Of a stretch of 64,000 nt of DNA, positions 1 to 8,822 are shown piece after piece (positions within the stretch are counted from its first letter, which is position 1; each line of letters opens with the position of its first letter). Made by a program: the position numbers and the translations under genes. The notes below the pieces were generated by a model, which saw only the letters and a program-made list of their open reading frames with translations, did not search any database and was not told the origin of the DNA. The stretch comes from Treponema sp. GTDB lineage: Bacteria; Spirochaetota; Spirochaetia; Treponematales; Treponemataceae. Location of the stretch: contig JAAVAP010000013.1 of NCBI GenBank assembly GCA_014804005.1, forward strand, positions 200,302 through 264,301, written 5' to 3'.

Positions 1-963
1 TACAAGCGCGTTTTGCCGAACGAACTCAAAGGCTTCAACAAGCAGCCGCGCGATGAGGCTCTCCCGATAATGGATTTGCCTCCCGTGCAAAAAAATGAGC
101 TTGATTTTTTCCCCGAAGGGCTTTACATTCAGGTTTCTTCGGTCGAGGACGTTTTCCTTGCGCAATCCGCACATCCCGTGCGCATCATCATCGAAGTGAA
201 TTCCGAGACGCTCGGCGACTTGCTCGTAAAAAAGACGGTTCTGCCTTTTTCTAAAGCGCAGGTGATTTTTTCGCTTGATCCGTTTTGTCCGCAGGGAATC
301 GAAGAAAGTCTTTCCGCGCAGATTGACGAACTCGTCGGCATTGGATACAAGACTTTCGTCGCGAACAATTTGGCGCACATTTCGATGCTTCGAAAAAAAG
401 GCGCGGCCTATATAGCGGGCCCGTACCTTTACACGTTCAACAGGTGGGCGGTCTCGTGGCTTGAGAATCGCGGCGTTTCCGCGTTCGTTTCGCCTTACGA
501 GAATTCGCGAAAAAACCTTGAGGCGGTTTTCGAGGAAAGCTTCCGCGCGCGCGTATTGATTCCGGTCTTCGCGTATCCCGCGCTTTTCCGCCTGCGATTC
601 CGCCTTCCCGAACACTACGACTTCACTTATTTTTCCGACAAGTCCGAGATGAATTTCAAAGTGAATTCCACGGACGACGGCTCATTCGTCATGCCAGAAA
701 TTCCTTTTTCGATCGCCGACAAAACCTCGACCCTTGAAGGCGCGGGCTTCAAAAGATTCCTGCTGGACTTTTCGAAGACACGCCTCAAAAAAGCCGAGTT
801 CCGTCAAGTCATGCAGTCATATTTGAAAAAAATCCCGCTCGAAGGCGCGTCGCTTTTCAACTGGAAAGAAGGCTTCTACAGCATTTCGCCGGAAGAATAC
901 AAGGCGAAATTCGGCGAGAAAACCAAAAATGCTCGTGGCAAAAGGCCTTCCCGCCGAAAATAA
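1..963 (+). CDS. Peptidase U32 family protein, C-terminal part (5' end outside window)
   Basis: The reading frame is open from base 1, so the gene begins upstream and only the last 320 codons are visible. The segments VGIGYKTFVANNLAHISMLR, GPYLYTFNRWAV and RVLIPVFAYPALFRLR resemble the second half of the TIM-barrel of U32 (YegQ/RlhA-like) proteins, where a glycine- and proline-rich strand precedes an R-rich stretch. The catalytic or metal-binding signature of U32 lies in the missing N-terminal part, so activity cannot be judged. The tail is very basic (KNARGKRPSRRK). U32 proteins include collagenase-like proteases and RNA-hydroxylation factors, and which type this is cannot be told here. Confidence 0.7.
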   Translation, partial: YKRVLPNELKGFNKQPRDEALPIMDLPPVQKNELDFFPEGLYIQVSSVEDVFLAQSAHPVRIIIEVNSETLGDLLVKKTVLPFSKAQVIFSLDPFCPQGIEESLSAQIDELVGIGYKTFVANNLAHISMLRKKGAAYIAGPYLYTFNRWAVSWLENRGVSAFVSPYENSRKNLEAVFEESFRARVLIPVFAYPALFRLRFRLPEHYDFTYFSDKSEMNFKVNSTDDGSFVMPEIPFSIADKTSTLEGAGFKRFLLDFSKTRLKKAEFRQVMQSYLKKIPLEGASLFNWKEGFYSISPEEYKAKFGEKTKNARGKRPSRRK

Positions 964-983
964 TTTCGCGCCTTTCGGAATGA

Positions 984-1445
984 CTAGAAGGCAAAATCCT
1001 CGCTCAAATCCGCTTCCGCCGTTTGTGCGGAGAGCGCGAGCGCGATTTCATCTTGTGCTGCGCTTTCGCTTTCGGCGGCGCGTTCTTCGTTTTCGCTTGC
1101 ATCGGACTTTGCGAAGTGTTGCTTGAATTCAACCTTTTCCGCGATGATCGTTACGCGGCTCGCGTTTCTTCCTTCCTCGGTTTTCCAGCGGTTTTGCTTG
1201 ATTCGTCCGATCACGCTCATTCCGCGCCCCTTGTGGCTGTGCTTCGCGCAGATTTCCGCGAGCTTTCCGAACGTCTCGACGTCGAAATACGAGACTTCCT
1301 TTTCGTATTCGCCGCTCGCGCTTTTCTTGTAGAAATGATTCACCGCGATGGGGATTTTGCACACGGGAAATCCGTGCGGCGTGGTGCGGAATTCCGGCTG
1401 GCGCGTAATGTTCCCTTCGACGATGAGGCAGTTGATGTTGTTCAT
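984..1445 (-). CDS. ssb: Single-stranded DNA-binding protein
   Basis: The 153-residue product binds ssDNA during replication, repair and recombination. The first ~105 residues (MNNINCLIVEGNITRQPEF...) form the SSB OB-fold with the family features VEGNITRQPE, FDVETFGKLAE and MSVIGRIKQNRW. A low-complexity acidic linker (SDASENEERAAESES) follows. The tail ends DLSEDFAF, matching the acidic-hydrophobic SSB tip that recruits partner proteins. The start at 1445 is chosen because AGGAG lies just upstream; the same frame stays open for 348 more bases, but that part has no SSB similarity. The gene converges with the U32 gene. Confidence 0.95.
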   Translation of the reverse strand: MNNINCLIVEGNITRQPEFRTTPHGFPVCKIPIAVNHFYKKSASGEYEKEVSYFDVETFGKLAEICAKHSHKGRGMSVIGRIKQNRWKTEEGRNASRVTIIAEKVEFKQHFAKSDASENEERAAESESAAQDEIALALSAQTAEADLSEDFAF

Positions 1446-1895
1446 AAAGACTCCTGTAAAAGCCACGCGCGATTTTGACAAGAAACTTCGTTGCCGGCAA
1501 AAAAAATCGCGTCCGACTTTTTGACGCGCGCTTTCGTTGAAATGAAAGTGCGCGATAAATTGATTACGAGCTTTCGCAAAAAAAACTCGGCTTGAAAATC
1601 CTCGAATTGCTTCGATTCGAATTTTCATAAGTTTGCAACGCAAACGCGGAAGAGACCCGCACTTATAATGTAGGAATTTTTCGAACGAATTCCGCGCGAA
1701 AACTAAAAATTTTTGATTTTTTTTCAAGGAAAAAATTCGCGAACTTTGGCGGAAATTTTCGCGGTCGTGGCGAAACGCTTTTGTTTCGCGCAAATGAAAA
1801 TCTCTCGCGTCGCGCGGTTTTCGGCTGCGCGAATGATCGCGTCAGTTGAGCGAGGGGCGAAAATCCAATTTAAATTTCTTATGCCGAATTTGCGC
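1446..1895. other. Gene-free stretch between ssb and the 634-residue protein gene
   Basis: These 450 bases hold no supported gene. They include the ssb ribosome-binding site and several short GC-rich inverted repeats built on CGCGAAA/TTTCGCG, for example around 1765-1785, which could serve as a terminator region for the upstream minus-strand gene. Open frames here are extensions of neighbouring genes without family similarity. Confidence 0.5.
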
Positions 1896-3800
1896 TCACA
1901 TGTTTTTCACGAGGTGGACCATATAGAGCTGCACGTACATATAAAGCGAGCTTTGGTCGTGGATTTGCTGCATGTTCGGCGACTTGCAGAACGTTTCGGC
2001 GAGATTTTGAATCCTGTCAATAGTGAAGCTTTTCGAGTTGATGGAGCGCACGATTTTTCTCGTGTAGTCGCGTATGAGCGAATTCACGTCGTTCGTGAGG
2101 TTGAGCGAGGCTTCCTTCGTTATCATTATGTTCCACTGCTTTCGGTACAGGTTCAGTTCGCGCTCGATTGTCGAGCCTTCGGGTACGAGGCTTGCCTCGA
2201 GTTTCGCGGCGGCCGAAATCAGATCCGCCTTTTTGGACTTTGACTTTGATTTGGAGGATGATTCTTCCTGCGCTTCGGATTCCTCGGCGGCATCGTTATT
2301 CGACTTTTTGTCCGCCTTCTTTTTTTTGCCGAACAATTTCGCAATCCAGCTAAAAAACGGAATCGTGTACCAGAAAGGCAGCAGGATTTTCGCGTCGTAG
2401 AGAATTGTCCGCCGGCTGAGCATAAGGAGCGTGGCGTACGGAAGAAGTTCGTCGCCGTAGAAAATGTTGGCGTGCGAGTTCTCGTTCTGCTGCGCGCTCG
2501 TCATTTCCATGTTCAGCACGCTGAGGAACGTCGCGTTCAAAAGCGAGTAAAGTATCGGAGAGAGTTTTTCCACTTCCTTTTCCAGCCGCGCGTTGAACGC
2601 CATGTCGTCGTTCATTTCGGGAAGCGTCTCGTATTTCTTGAGAATGTCGTGCCATTCCTGTTTGAGCTCGTCGTGAATCGTGTCGTGAAGCTCGTCGCAC
2701 ATTCGGAGCACAAGGGGAAAAACTTTTTCCTTGTAGATGAAGTAGCGGCTTCCGCTCGCCGTCTTGAACACGAGCAAGTTCGGAAGCCTGTTCTTGAGCG
2801 CGTCAGTAGTTTCCTTTTCCAAAAAATGCTTGAGCGCCTCGTCTGAATATTGACCTTGGAGAGGAACGCCTTTTGCGTCAGTGAATTTCAGGATCGCGTC
2901 CATTGTAAAATAGAACGGCGGCTTTTTCATCTGGCTTTGCACCGACTTTAGCGCGAGCTCCTGCTGCATTGTCTTCGCGGACTCGTTCTTGTAGAAAGTC
3001 GCGACGATTTCCGCGATGGCCACGGCCTGAAGTATGCTCACGTCTTCCTGCGTGAAATCCTGGACCTTTTCGTAGTCCTTCTTTATGAAGTAGCAGAGCT
3101 GCTCCCAAAAATAATAGCAGTCGCTCGAAGTCCGCAGCGATTGCATTGTCTCCTCGGGATTTTTTATGAACTGGTTGAAGAAATTCTTTACGGACATTTC
3201 CTTTCCCGGATTCGAAATCGAAAGCTTTTTCAAATAGTAGTCGTGCGACTCGGCCTTGGAAAGCATTATGTGTATCTTTTGAAAGCTGACATTCACGAGA
3301 ATCGAAATCGGCGTGTCGCCCGGAAACACCACCGACGGAAGCCCGGTCGGGACGACTATCGCATAGAGATTGCTGTCGCCGCCGTCCTGTTTTTTGAGCA
3401 GTTCGAAAAGCAGGTCGCTGTGTTCGGCCTTGACGAGCACGTTTTCGGGAATGCGCTTCGGCAAATCCTGAACCGTGGGAAAAGTGTTCTTTGGATTTTT
3501 CTGAAGGTCGGCGTAGCGTTTTCCGAAAAGCGAGTTGAAATAGCCGGTGACGAAAATTTCCTTTTTGGACGGATTGGAATCCAAAATCGCCACCTGCCGC
3601 GAATTTACGAGCGGCTCCAAAGCCTTTTCCATCTGCGGCACGGGATTTCCCAAATATACCGCCAAATCGGGAAGCTGCTCAAGGTTGTGCTGTGCGTAGC
3701 GTTTGAGATAGTCGGCGAAATCAGAATACAATACGAAAGGGGAGTTCTGTTTTGTGGCGTAGAACCGAAGCAGAACCCCGACATCACTTGTTGCGGCCAT
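1896..3800 (-). CDS. Conserved hypothetical protein, 634 residues
   Basis: I do not recognise a named domain. The protein is largely alpha-helical and soluble in appearance, without a signal peptide. Around residues 470-490 an aromatic hydrophobic stretch (ILLPFWYTIPFFSWIAKLFG) is followed by a K/S/E-rich low-complexity linker (KKKKADKKSNN, then SKSKSKSKK), then a helical C-terminal domain of ~110 residues. The hydrophobic stretch plus basic linker could act as a membrane-surface anchor. The start at 3800 begins MAATSDVGVLLRF. It has no Shine-Dalgarno site and lies exactly six bases after a TATAAT box, so the mRNA is predicted to be leaderless. It is transcribed divergently from hisC. Possibly a spirochaete-specific family. 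Confidence 0.75.
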   Translation of the reverse strand: MAATSDVGVLLRFYATKQNSPFVLYSDFADYLKRYAQHNLEQLPDLAVYLGNPVPQMEKALEPLVNSRQVAILDSNPSKKEIFVTGYFNSLFGKRYADLQKNPKNTFPTVQDLPKRIPENVLVKAEHSDLLFELLKKQDGGDSNLYAIVVPTGLPSVVFPGDTPISILVNVSFQKIHIMLSKAESHDYYLKKLSISNPGKEMSVKNFFNQFIKNPEETMQSLRTSSDCYYFWEQLCYFIKKDYEKVQDFTQEDVSILQAVAIAEIVATFYKNESAKTMQQELALKSVQSQMKKPPFYFTMDAILKFTDAKGVPLQGQYSDEALKHFLEKETTDALKNRLPNLLVFKTASGSRYFIYKEKVFPLVLRMCDELHDTIHDELKQEWHDILKKYETLPEMNDDMAFNARLEKEVEKLSPILYSLLNATFLSVLNMEMTSAQQNENSHANIFYGDELLPYATLLMLSRRTILYDAKILLPFWYTIPFFSWIAKLFGKKKKADKKSNNDAAEESEAQEESSSKSKSKSKKADLISAAAKLEASLVPEGSTIERELNLYRKQWNIMITKEASLNLTNDVNSLIRDYTRKIVRSINSKSFTIDRIQNLAETFCKSPNMQQIHDQSSLYMYVQLYMVHLVKNM

Positions 3801-3806
3801 TTTTTT

Positions 3807-3835
3807 ATTATAGTACGAAACGCTCAAATAATCAA
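3807..3835 (-). promoter_or_regulatory. Promoter TTGATT-17-TATAAT for the 634-residue protein
   Basis: On the minus strand, -35 TTGATT is at 3835-3830, the spacer is 17 bases, and -10 TATAAT is at 3812-3807. The ATG follows after six A residues, so the expected +1 falls on the A of the ATG. Confidence 0.8.
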
Positions 3836-3843
3836 GTGTTATC

Positions 3844-3872
3844 TTGCAAAGGATGCGTTTTTTTGCTAAAAT
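3844..3872 (+). promoter_or_regulatory. Promoter TTGCAA-17-TAAAAT for hisC
   Basis: The -35 TTGCAA is at 3844-3849 and the -10 TAAAAT at 3867-3872, with a 17-base spacer. The boxes lie 28 bases upstream of the hisC ATG, which has its own GGAGG. Confidence 0.7.
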
Positions 3873-3899
3873 AAAAATCGGAATTTCTTGGGAGGAAAA

Positions 3900-5054
3900 A
3901 TGCTTTCGTCGAGAATGGAAAACCTTCATCCCTATGTGCCTGGCGAACAGCCGCGCGACAGGGAATACATAAAGCTTAACGCAAACGAAAATCCGTATCC
4001 GCCGAGTCCCGCTGCCTTGGAACGCGCGCTTGAATGGGCAAAATCTTCGCCGCAAAGCCTCGCGCTTTATGCCGACCCCGATTCGCTTTCGCTGCGAGAA
4101 AAAATCGCCGCGATGCTGAACGCAACTGGCGGAGTTCTTTCGCGCGCTCAAATTTCGGGAGAAAAAATTTCGCCTTGCGAACGCGACAGGATTGGATTTG
4201 AAATCACTAGCGAAATGATTTACGCCGGAAACGGAAGCGACGAGGTGCTCTCTTTTCTTTTTTACGCGTTTTTCGATTCGGCGGAAAAATTGATTTCGCC
4301 GGAATTTTCGTACAGCTTTTATCCTGTGTACTGCGAATTTCATTCGATTCAAATGGAAAAAGTTACGCTTTTGAAGGACTGGCAAATCGATGTGGACGAA
4401 ATGATTTCGCGCGCGAAGAAATTCCACGCGCCGACAATTCTCGCGAATCCGAACGCGCCCACTTCCCTTTGCCTTTCGCGCGCGCAAGTTCGCCGAATGC
4501 TCGAAGAATGTCCGCGCGATAGGGCGTTCGTGGTGGACGAGGCTTATGTGGATTTCGACGGCGAATCGTGCCTTCCGCTTTTGCGCGATTTTGAAAATCT
4601 CGTTATTGTCCGGACGTTCAGCAAAAGCCTTTGCGCGGCGGGAATGCGCCTCGGATATTTGGTCGCGAATCCGAAAATGGTGAACGCCGTTCTCACAGTG
4701 AAAAATTCGGTGAATCATTTCCCGATTGACGCTTTTGCGCAAGCTTTCGGAAGCGCGGTTTGCGAGAACATTCCGTATTATGCCGAATGCGCGAAAAAAA
4801 TTGTTGTGCAGCGAGATGGTTTTTCGGACTTCTTGCGCTCGCGCGGATTTTTCGTTCTTCCTTCGAGCACGAATTTCCTTTTTACGAAAAAAGACGGACG
4901 CTCTGGAAAGGCGATGTACGAGTCGCTCAAAAAAGAAGGAATTTTGGTGCGAAGATTCGACACCGAAGGAATTGAGGAATTTCTTCGGATCACGGTCGGC
5001 ACGGAAGGGCAGATGTCGGCATTGAAACGCACAATGGAAAAATTGGATTTTTGA
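3900..5054 (+). CDS. hisC: Histidinol-phosphate aminotransferase-like PLP enzyme
   Basis: The 384-residue fold-type I aminotransferase is expected to interconvert histidinol phosphate and imidazole acetol phosphate with glutamate. Family features are IKLNANENPYPPSPAA, IYAGNGSDEVLSF, ILANPNAPTS, VVDEAYVDF and the PLP lysine in RTFSKSLCAAGMRLG. The start at 3900 has GGAGG five bases upstream. A ~25-residue stretch between MLNATGG and ITSEMIYAGNGSDE is longer than in typical HisC. No other his gene is nearby, so it could also serve aromatic amino acid transamination. The stop overlaps a possible ATG of the next frame. Confidence 0.88.
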   Translation: MLSSRMENLHPYVPGEQPRDREYIKLNANENPYPPSPAALERALEWAKSSPQSLALYADPDSLSLREKIAAMLNATGGVLSRAQISGEKISPCERDRIGFEITSEMIYAGNGSDEVLSFLFYAFFDSAEKLISPEFSYSFYPVYCEFHSIQMEKVTLLKDWQIDVDEMISRAKKFHAPTILANPNAPTSLCLSRAQVRRMLEECPRDRAFVVDEAYVDFDGESCLPLLRDFENLVIVRTFSKSLCAAGMRLGYLVANPKMVNAVLTVKNSVNHFPIDAFAQAFGSAVCENIPYYAECAKKIVVQRDGFSDFLRSRGFFVLPSSTNFLFTKKDGRSGKAMYESLKKEGILVRRFDTEGIEEFLRITVGTEGQMSALKRTMEKLDF

Positions 5055-5107
5055 TGAAAAATGAAAATCGCCGCGCGGCTTTTTTCAATCGCGAATTTGA
5101 ATCTAAA

Positions 5108-5641
5108 ATGAAAATGCGAAAGTTTGCAAAAATTTTTTTTATTCTCACCGCGCTTGTTTTTGCTGTGCGAAATTACGTTGCTTTTGCGGAAGGCCTTCAC
5201 GACAAACTGCCCGACAATTTTCTTGAGGTGAAAATAATTTCACCCGAAGAAGAAATGCGATATGAAATCAATTTTTCAATTTCGTCAATTTTGTTCGAGG
5301 AGCGGAACGCCATTCGGGAACGCTGCGCGGAAACGAAATTCGTCGAATATTTCGGAACGATTTGCCTGAACGAGCGGAAGTTGTTTCGCGAGCCGTATTC
5401 GGTTTGCAAAAATTTTTGCTCCGGAGAAATGTATCTTGTTACGCTGGATTCCGTCTCATTGCCGGAATGCAAGATTGCGCATATTGACGGGCGCGAAACA
5501 GTAAACTTTGACAGCGAGCGCGTCTACAGCGGAGAAAGCTTCGTCGATGTGCGCTGCTGGAAAATAGATCCCGCGGAGGACAAGAAATTTGTCTGGAAAG
5601 TGGAATCGGAAAACGAAACATATATTTTGGAGATTGAATGA
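5108..5641 (+). CDS. Hypothetical exported protein
   Basis: The ~177-residue product is unrecognised. Its N-terminus MKMRKFAKIFFILTALVFAV is a good signal peptide (basic start, hydrophobic core), with likely cleavage after VAFA. The mature part contains scattered cysteines (TICLNERK, VCKNFCSGE, PECKIAH, VRCWKIDP) that could form disulfides in the periplasm. A longer reading from the ATG at 5054, overlapping the hisC stop, is possible, but it would bury the signal peptide 18 residues inside. It is probably co-transcribed with hisC. Confidence 0.6.
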   Translation: MKMRKFAKIFFILTALVFAVRNYVAFAEGLHDKLPDNFLEVKIISPEEEMRYEINFSISSILFEERNAIRERCAETKFVEYFGTICLNERKLFREPYSVCKNFCSGEMYLVTLDSVSLPECKIAHIDGRETVNFDSERVYSGESFVDVRCWKIDPAEDKKFVWKVESENETYILEIE

Positions 5642-5740
5642 GCGTAATTCTGAACATTTTATGACGATGAAAATCGCCGCGCGAATTTTTTCAAGAAGAA
5701 AAATCAGAAAGTCCGCACAAATGGCGCGAACTTTCTGCTT

Positions 5741-5803
5741 GACAAGTTTCCGTTGGAAACTTGCATATTCAAATTGTGCGTTTTCATTTCATTGCAAACG
5801 CAC
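5741..5803 (+). repeat. Dispersed double-hairpin repeat, copy 1
   Basis: A perfect inverted repeat CAAGTTTCC-GTT-GGAAACTTG (5743-5763) is followed by GCATATTCAA. A second hairpin comes next: GTGCGTTT (5776-5783) with AAACGCAC (5796-5803) around the loop TCATTTCATTGC. The first hairpin and the second loop recur almost exactly at 63948-64000. This copy sits in the leader of the metallophosphoesterase gene. Downstream, A-rich and T-rich runs (5805-5845) form an AATTG/CAATT hairpin before the GGAGG. Confidence 0.75.
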
Positions 5804-5854
5804 GAAAAAAAAATTGCAAAATTGATATTTTACAATTTTTTTTTTGGAGGAAAA

Positions 5855-6544
5855 ATGAGATTGCTTTTGATTTCTGACTTGCACGGAAAAATTGAAAATT
5901 TGGAAAAGCTTCGAAATGAATTCGAATCTTCGGATGCCGTTGTTTTCGCGGGCGACTTCACCGAATTCGAAAAATACGATGCTTCGCTTCCCGCCGTGAA
6001 AAAACTCCGCGAGATGCACGAGGACATTTTTTGCGTCCTCGGAAACTGCGACAAGCCCGAATTGCTCGAGGCTCTCGAAAAGCAGGACATGTGTTGCGAG
6101 CGCGGCATCGTCTATTTTGAAGGACTTGCTTTTGCGGGAAGCGGCGGCGGCTCGAAATTCACCGGCACGACTCCGAACGAGCGCGCGGAAGAAGATTTGC
6201 TTTCGGATTTCGACGTTGTGAAAAACGCCGCGCTGGACGCGCAAGGGCAGTGGGGAAATTTGATTTTGATTTCGCACAATCCGCCCAAAGGAATTCTTTG
6301 CGACGAATGCGCCCCGAATGTCCACGTTGGCTCTGCGCTGCTTTATGATTTCATCGTGGCAACAAAGCCTCTCGCGCTCGTTTGCGGGCACATTCACGAA
6401 GGACGCGCCATCGACAAAATCGGCGAAACCGTGGTCGTAAATCCCGGCTCGCTCGCCGAAGGCCACTACGCGATTTTGGAAGCGGAAAAAGTCGGAGAAG
6501 AATGGAAAGTCGCGAACGTCGAGCTGAAAAATCTATTCGCCTGA
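5855..6544 (+). CDS. YfcE/MJ0936-type metallophosphoesterase
   Basis: The 229-residue calcineurin-like phosphodiesterase is cytoplasmic. Metal-ligand motifs appear in order: LISDLHG (D and H near residues 7-9), FAGDFTE, LGNCDKPE, ISHNPPKG and CGHIHEG, followed by VVNPGSLAEGHYAILE as in YfcE proteins. The family hydrolyses phosphodiesters with Mn2+; the natural substrate is unknown. The start at 5855 has TTGGAGG eight bases upstream. Its stop overlaps the end of the convergent FGE-like gene by 12 bases. Confidence 0.85.
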   Translation: MRLLLISDLHGKIENLEKLRNEFESSDAVVFAGDFTEFEKYDASLPAVKKLREMHEDIFCVLGNCDKPELLEALEKQDMCCERGIVYFEGLAFAGSGGGSKFTGTTPNERAEEDLLSDFDVVKNAALDAQGQWGNLILISHNPPKGILCDECAPNVHVGSALLYDFIVATKPLALVCGHIHEGRAIDKIGETVVVNPGSLAEGHYAILEAEKVGEEWKVANVELKNLFA

Positions 6545-7516
6545 CGAGCAGCAAATCCTGAATCCCAAAAAGTTGTACGCTTCGTTTGGGTCGTAGGAAT
6601 AGCGATCGCCCGCATAGATGAAGCCCGTGTACGGCGACCATGAGCCGCCCCGGCACACCCGCGTGTTTCCGAGCGCAGGACCTGTCGAGCGCGCGCCGAC
6701 TTCCGTTTCCTCGTAGTCCGCAAACCAATCCCAGCAGAATTCCATCGCGTTTCCGCTCATGTCGAAAATGCCTGCGGCGTTGGCGTTGCCGCTTCCTGGC
6801 GCGGGCGGAGCATCGTTTTCCCAAATCGTGCCTGCCGTGCCGACTGTTTTTGTGGAAGCGCAATTCGCGTCGAACCAAGCAACGTCGCCTTCTTTCATTT
6901 CGTCGTTGTATTGTCCCGAAGCGAGTGCGCCGCTTTGGAAGAACGGGGGCTTTTTGCTTTTCAAAACTCTCGCGGCGTATTCCCATTCTGATTCGCTTGG
7001 CAGCCTGAATCCGTCGGCGTTCCAGTCGCATTCGCATTTGTCGAGCGCCGCGGTGTCTGTGGAATTGCGAATCGGCTTTCCTTTGTAAGTGTAGCATGGC
7101 GTTCTCTGCCGCATCTCGCTGAGAGCGTTGCACCAAACCACAGCGTCGTACCAGCTTATCATCGTGACAGGCTCGAACGCTGAAATTGATTTTGAGGACG
7201 AAGTGGGGGGCGCGCCGCGTTTTCCGGCCGAGCCTTCCTGCCCTGGATTCGCGAATACATATCCGTTTTGCTCTGCGTAGACGCGGACGATGTACCACAA
7301 ATTGTAAGTGGTTTCGTATGCGTTCATATAAAATGGCGCGACGAATCTTCGTGCCGTGTACGACTGCGCGTTTTCCCCGATTATGAAAGTGTCGAATTCC
7401 GCGTCGGGCTGGGCGGGACCGAGCCTTATCAAATCGATGTCGGAAAATTGTTTTGGGACGCAAAAAATATTTTGGGCGAGGCAAAAAAACGCTGCCACGA
7501 TTAAAAACCTTTTCAT
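6533..7516 (-). CDS. Secreted SUMF1/FGE-fold protein, probably not a true formylglycine generator
   Basis: The 327-residue product has the signal peptide MKRFLIVAAFFCLAQNIFC. Its FGE-sulfatase (SUMF1) domain is shown by PFYMNAYETTYNLWY, ISWYDAVVWCNALSE, FRLPSESEWEYAARV, DMSGNAMEFCWDW, RVCRGGSWSPYTG and a C-terminal LGFRIC. True formylglycine-generating enzymes carry two copper-binding cysteines shortly before the LGFR motif. Here that stretch reads DRYSYDPNEAYNFLGFR without them, so catalysis as FGE is unlikely and a sugar- or ligand-binding role is possible. The start overlaps the corA stop as ATGA, with GGAG upstream. Confidence 0.82.
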   Translation of the reverse strand: MKRFLIVAAFFCLAQNIFCVPKQFSDIDLIRLGPAQPDAEFDTFIIGENAQSYTARRFVAPFYMNAYETTYNLWYIVRVYAEQNGYVFANPGQEGSAGKRGAPPTSSSKSISAFEPVTMISWYDAVVWCNALSEMRQRTPCYTYKGKPIRNSTDTAALDKCECDWNADGFRLPSESEWEYAARVLKSKKPPFFQSGALASGQYNDEMKEGDVAWFDANCASTKTVGTAGTIWENDAPPAPGSGNANAAGIFDMSGNAMEFCWDWFADYEETEVGARSTGPALGNTRVCRGGSWSPYTGFIYAGDRYSYDPNEAYNFLGFRICCSSGE

Positions 7517-8562
7517 TCCATTTTCTCCAAATTCAATTCCTGCGCTTCGATCACTTTCTTTAGCCTTCGCACTTCCGAACGCTTCGCGCGGTTTTTCTTC
7601 TTTTTTTCGCGGTCCGTGCCGCGCGGCTTTTTTCTGTTCACCAAAATCCAGACGACCGCCGCCGCCGTTATGCAAATTGCGGAAATTATTCCGCAGCCTA
7701 TTATTCCGTAGCCGACAAATGGAAGATCCACGTTCATTCCGAAAAAGCTCGTTATGAATGTCGGCATGCTGACTACGACTGTAAAAACCGTGAGGGTTTT
7801 CATTATGCCGTTCATGTTGTTTGAGATGATTGAGCCGAACGATTCGCTCATCCGCGAAAAAGTTTGGCTGTACGTGTCCGCCATTTCCAAGGCCTGGCGG
7901 TTGTCGATTTCCACGTCGTCAAGCCAGTCGATGTCGTCCGCGTCGAATTTGAGAAGCTTCGTTTTGCGGAGTTTTTCAAGCAAAAGCTGGTTTGACTTGA
8001 TTGACGTGGTGAAGAACACCGTGGACTTTTCCAAATTCAAAAGCTGGAGGATTTCCTTGTTTTCCACGGAATATTGAAGCTCGTCCTGGATTCCCAAGGC
8101 GCGACGGTTGATTTCTTTCAAGTAGCGCAAATATGTGATGTCCGCGCGGCTGAGTATCCGTATCAAAAACGCGGGAAAATCCGAAAGGCTGATGTTCTTC
8201 ACGCGGTTCGCGGAAAAATCTTTCAGGACTTCGCAGTCCGTCCAGCAAATCGTTATTATGAAATTTTTTTGCAAAATTACGCCGAGCGGAATCGAAAAAT
8301 ATGAGACTTCGGCGGAAGAAGAAAAAATCGGAAGACGAATGATTGTAAGAATGTAGCCGTCCGCGTCCTCGATTCGCGAAAGTTCGTCCGGGTCGAGAAT
8401 GTCGATTATGTGTTCCTGTTCGATTTGAAATTCGTTTTCAAGGACGGTGATGTCCTCGCGGGTAACGTTTCGCGCGTCCACCCAGGCGTGTGCGTCGGCG
8501 TTGAGGCTTTCCTTTTCCATGCTGACGAATTTTCCGTCAATTTGCTGCCAGTAGGTTATCAT
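7513..8562 (-). CDS. corA: CorA-family magnesium/cobalt transport protein
   Basis: The 349-residue product has a long cytoplasmic N-terminal domain, the stalk helix, and two C-terminal membrane helices (near 275-297 and 303-325). Between them lies the signature SFFGMNVDLP with the selectivity motif GMN. A basic tail (NRKKPRGTDREKKKKNRAKR) follows. The family forms pentameric Mg2+ channels in the inner membrane. The start at 8562 is preceded by AAGGGGGG. It overlaps the FGE-like gene by four bases, so the two are co-translated. Confidence 0.92.
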   Translation of the reverse strand: MITYWQQIDGKFVSMEKESLNADAHAWVDARNVTREDITVLENEFQIEQEHIIDILDPDELSRIEDADGYILTIIRLPIFSSSAEVSYFSIPLGVILQKNFIITICWTDCEVLKDFSANRVKNISLSDFPAFLIRILSRADITYLRYLKEINRRALGIQDELQYSVENKEILQLLNLEKSTVFFTTSIKSNQLLLEKLRKTKLLKFDADDIDWLDDVEIDNRQALEMADTYSQTFSRMSESFGSIISNNMNGIMKTLTVFTVVVSMPTFITSFFGMNVDLPFVGYGIIGCGIISAICITAAAVVWILVNRKKPRGTDREKKKKNRAKRSEVRRLKKVIEAQELNLEKME

Positions 8563-8598
8563 CGCCGACCCCCCTTCGCGTGGAATTTCAGACAGATG

Positions 8599-8627
8599 AT
8601 TTTACCACGAAAAACTTTTTTGTTCAA
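8599..8627 (-). promoter_or_regulatory. Promoter TTGAAC-17-TAAAAT for corA
   Basis: On the minus strand, TTGAAC is at 8627-8622 and TAAAAT at 8604-8599, with a 17-base spacer. The corA ATG is at 8562 and carries its own G-rich ribosome-binding site. Confidence 0.7.
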
Positions 8628-8822
8628 GTGCTCTTGGCGGGCTGCCGTTGCGCTCACATTCCGAATGAATTTCGTCGCGATTCATTTTCAAAGAAATTGT
8701 TTTTGTTTCTAAGGCAAAATCGGCGAAAAAAAAATTCTTTTGGCGAGGAAAAATTCGAAAAAAAGCCTATGTTATATTTGGGATTGGGAATTTGCGATTT
8801 GTTTTTCACAGGAGTTTTTATT

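Noticed and set aside
984-1478. Overlapping plus-strand ORFs across ssb
   Set aside because: They are mirror frames of a clearly recognisable minus-strand gene, with no ribosome-binding site.
1446-1793. N-terminal extension of the ssb reading frame
   Set aside because: The frame is open but the SSB family starts at MNNIN, which has AGGAG upstream. The extension has shadow-like composition.
3801-4742. 314-residue N-terminal extension of the 634-residue protein gene
   Set aside because: It lies antisense to hisC and across the divergent promoter region; the real start follows a TATAAT box.
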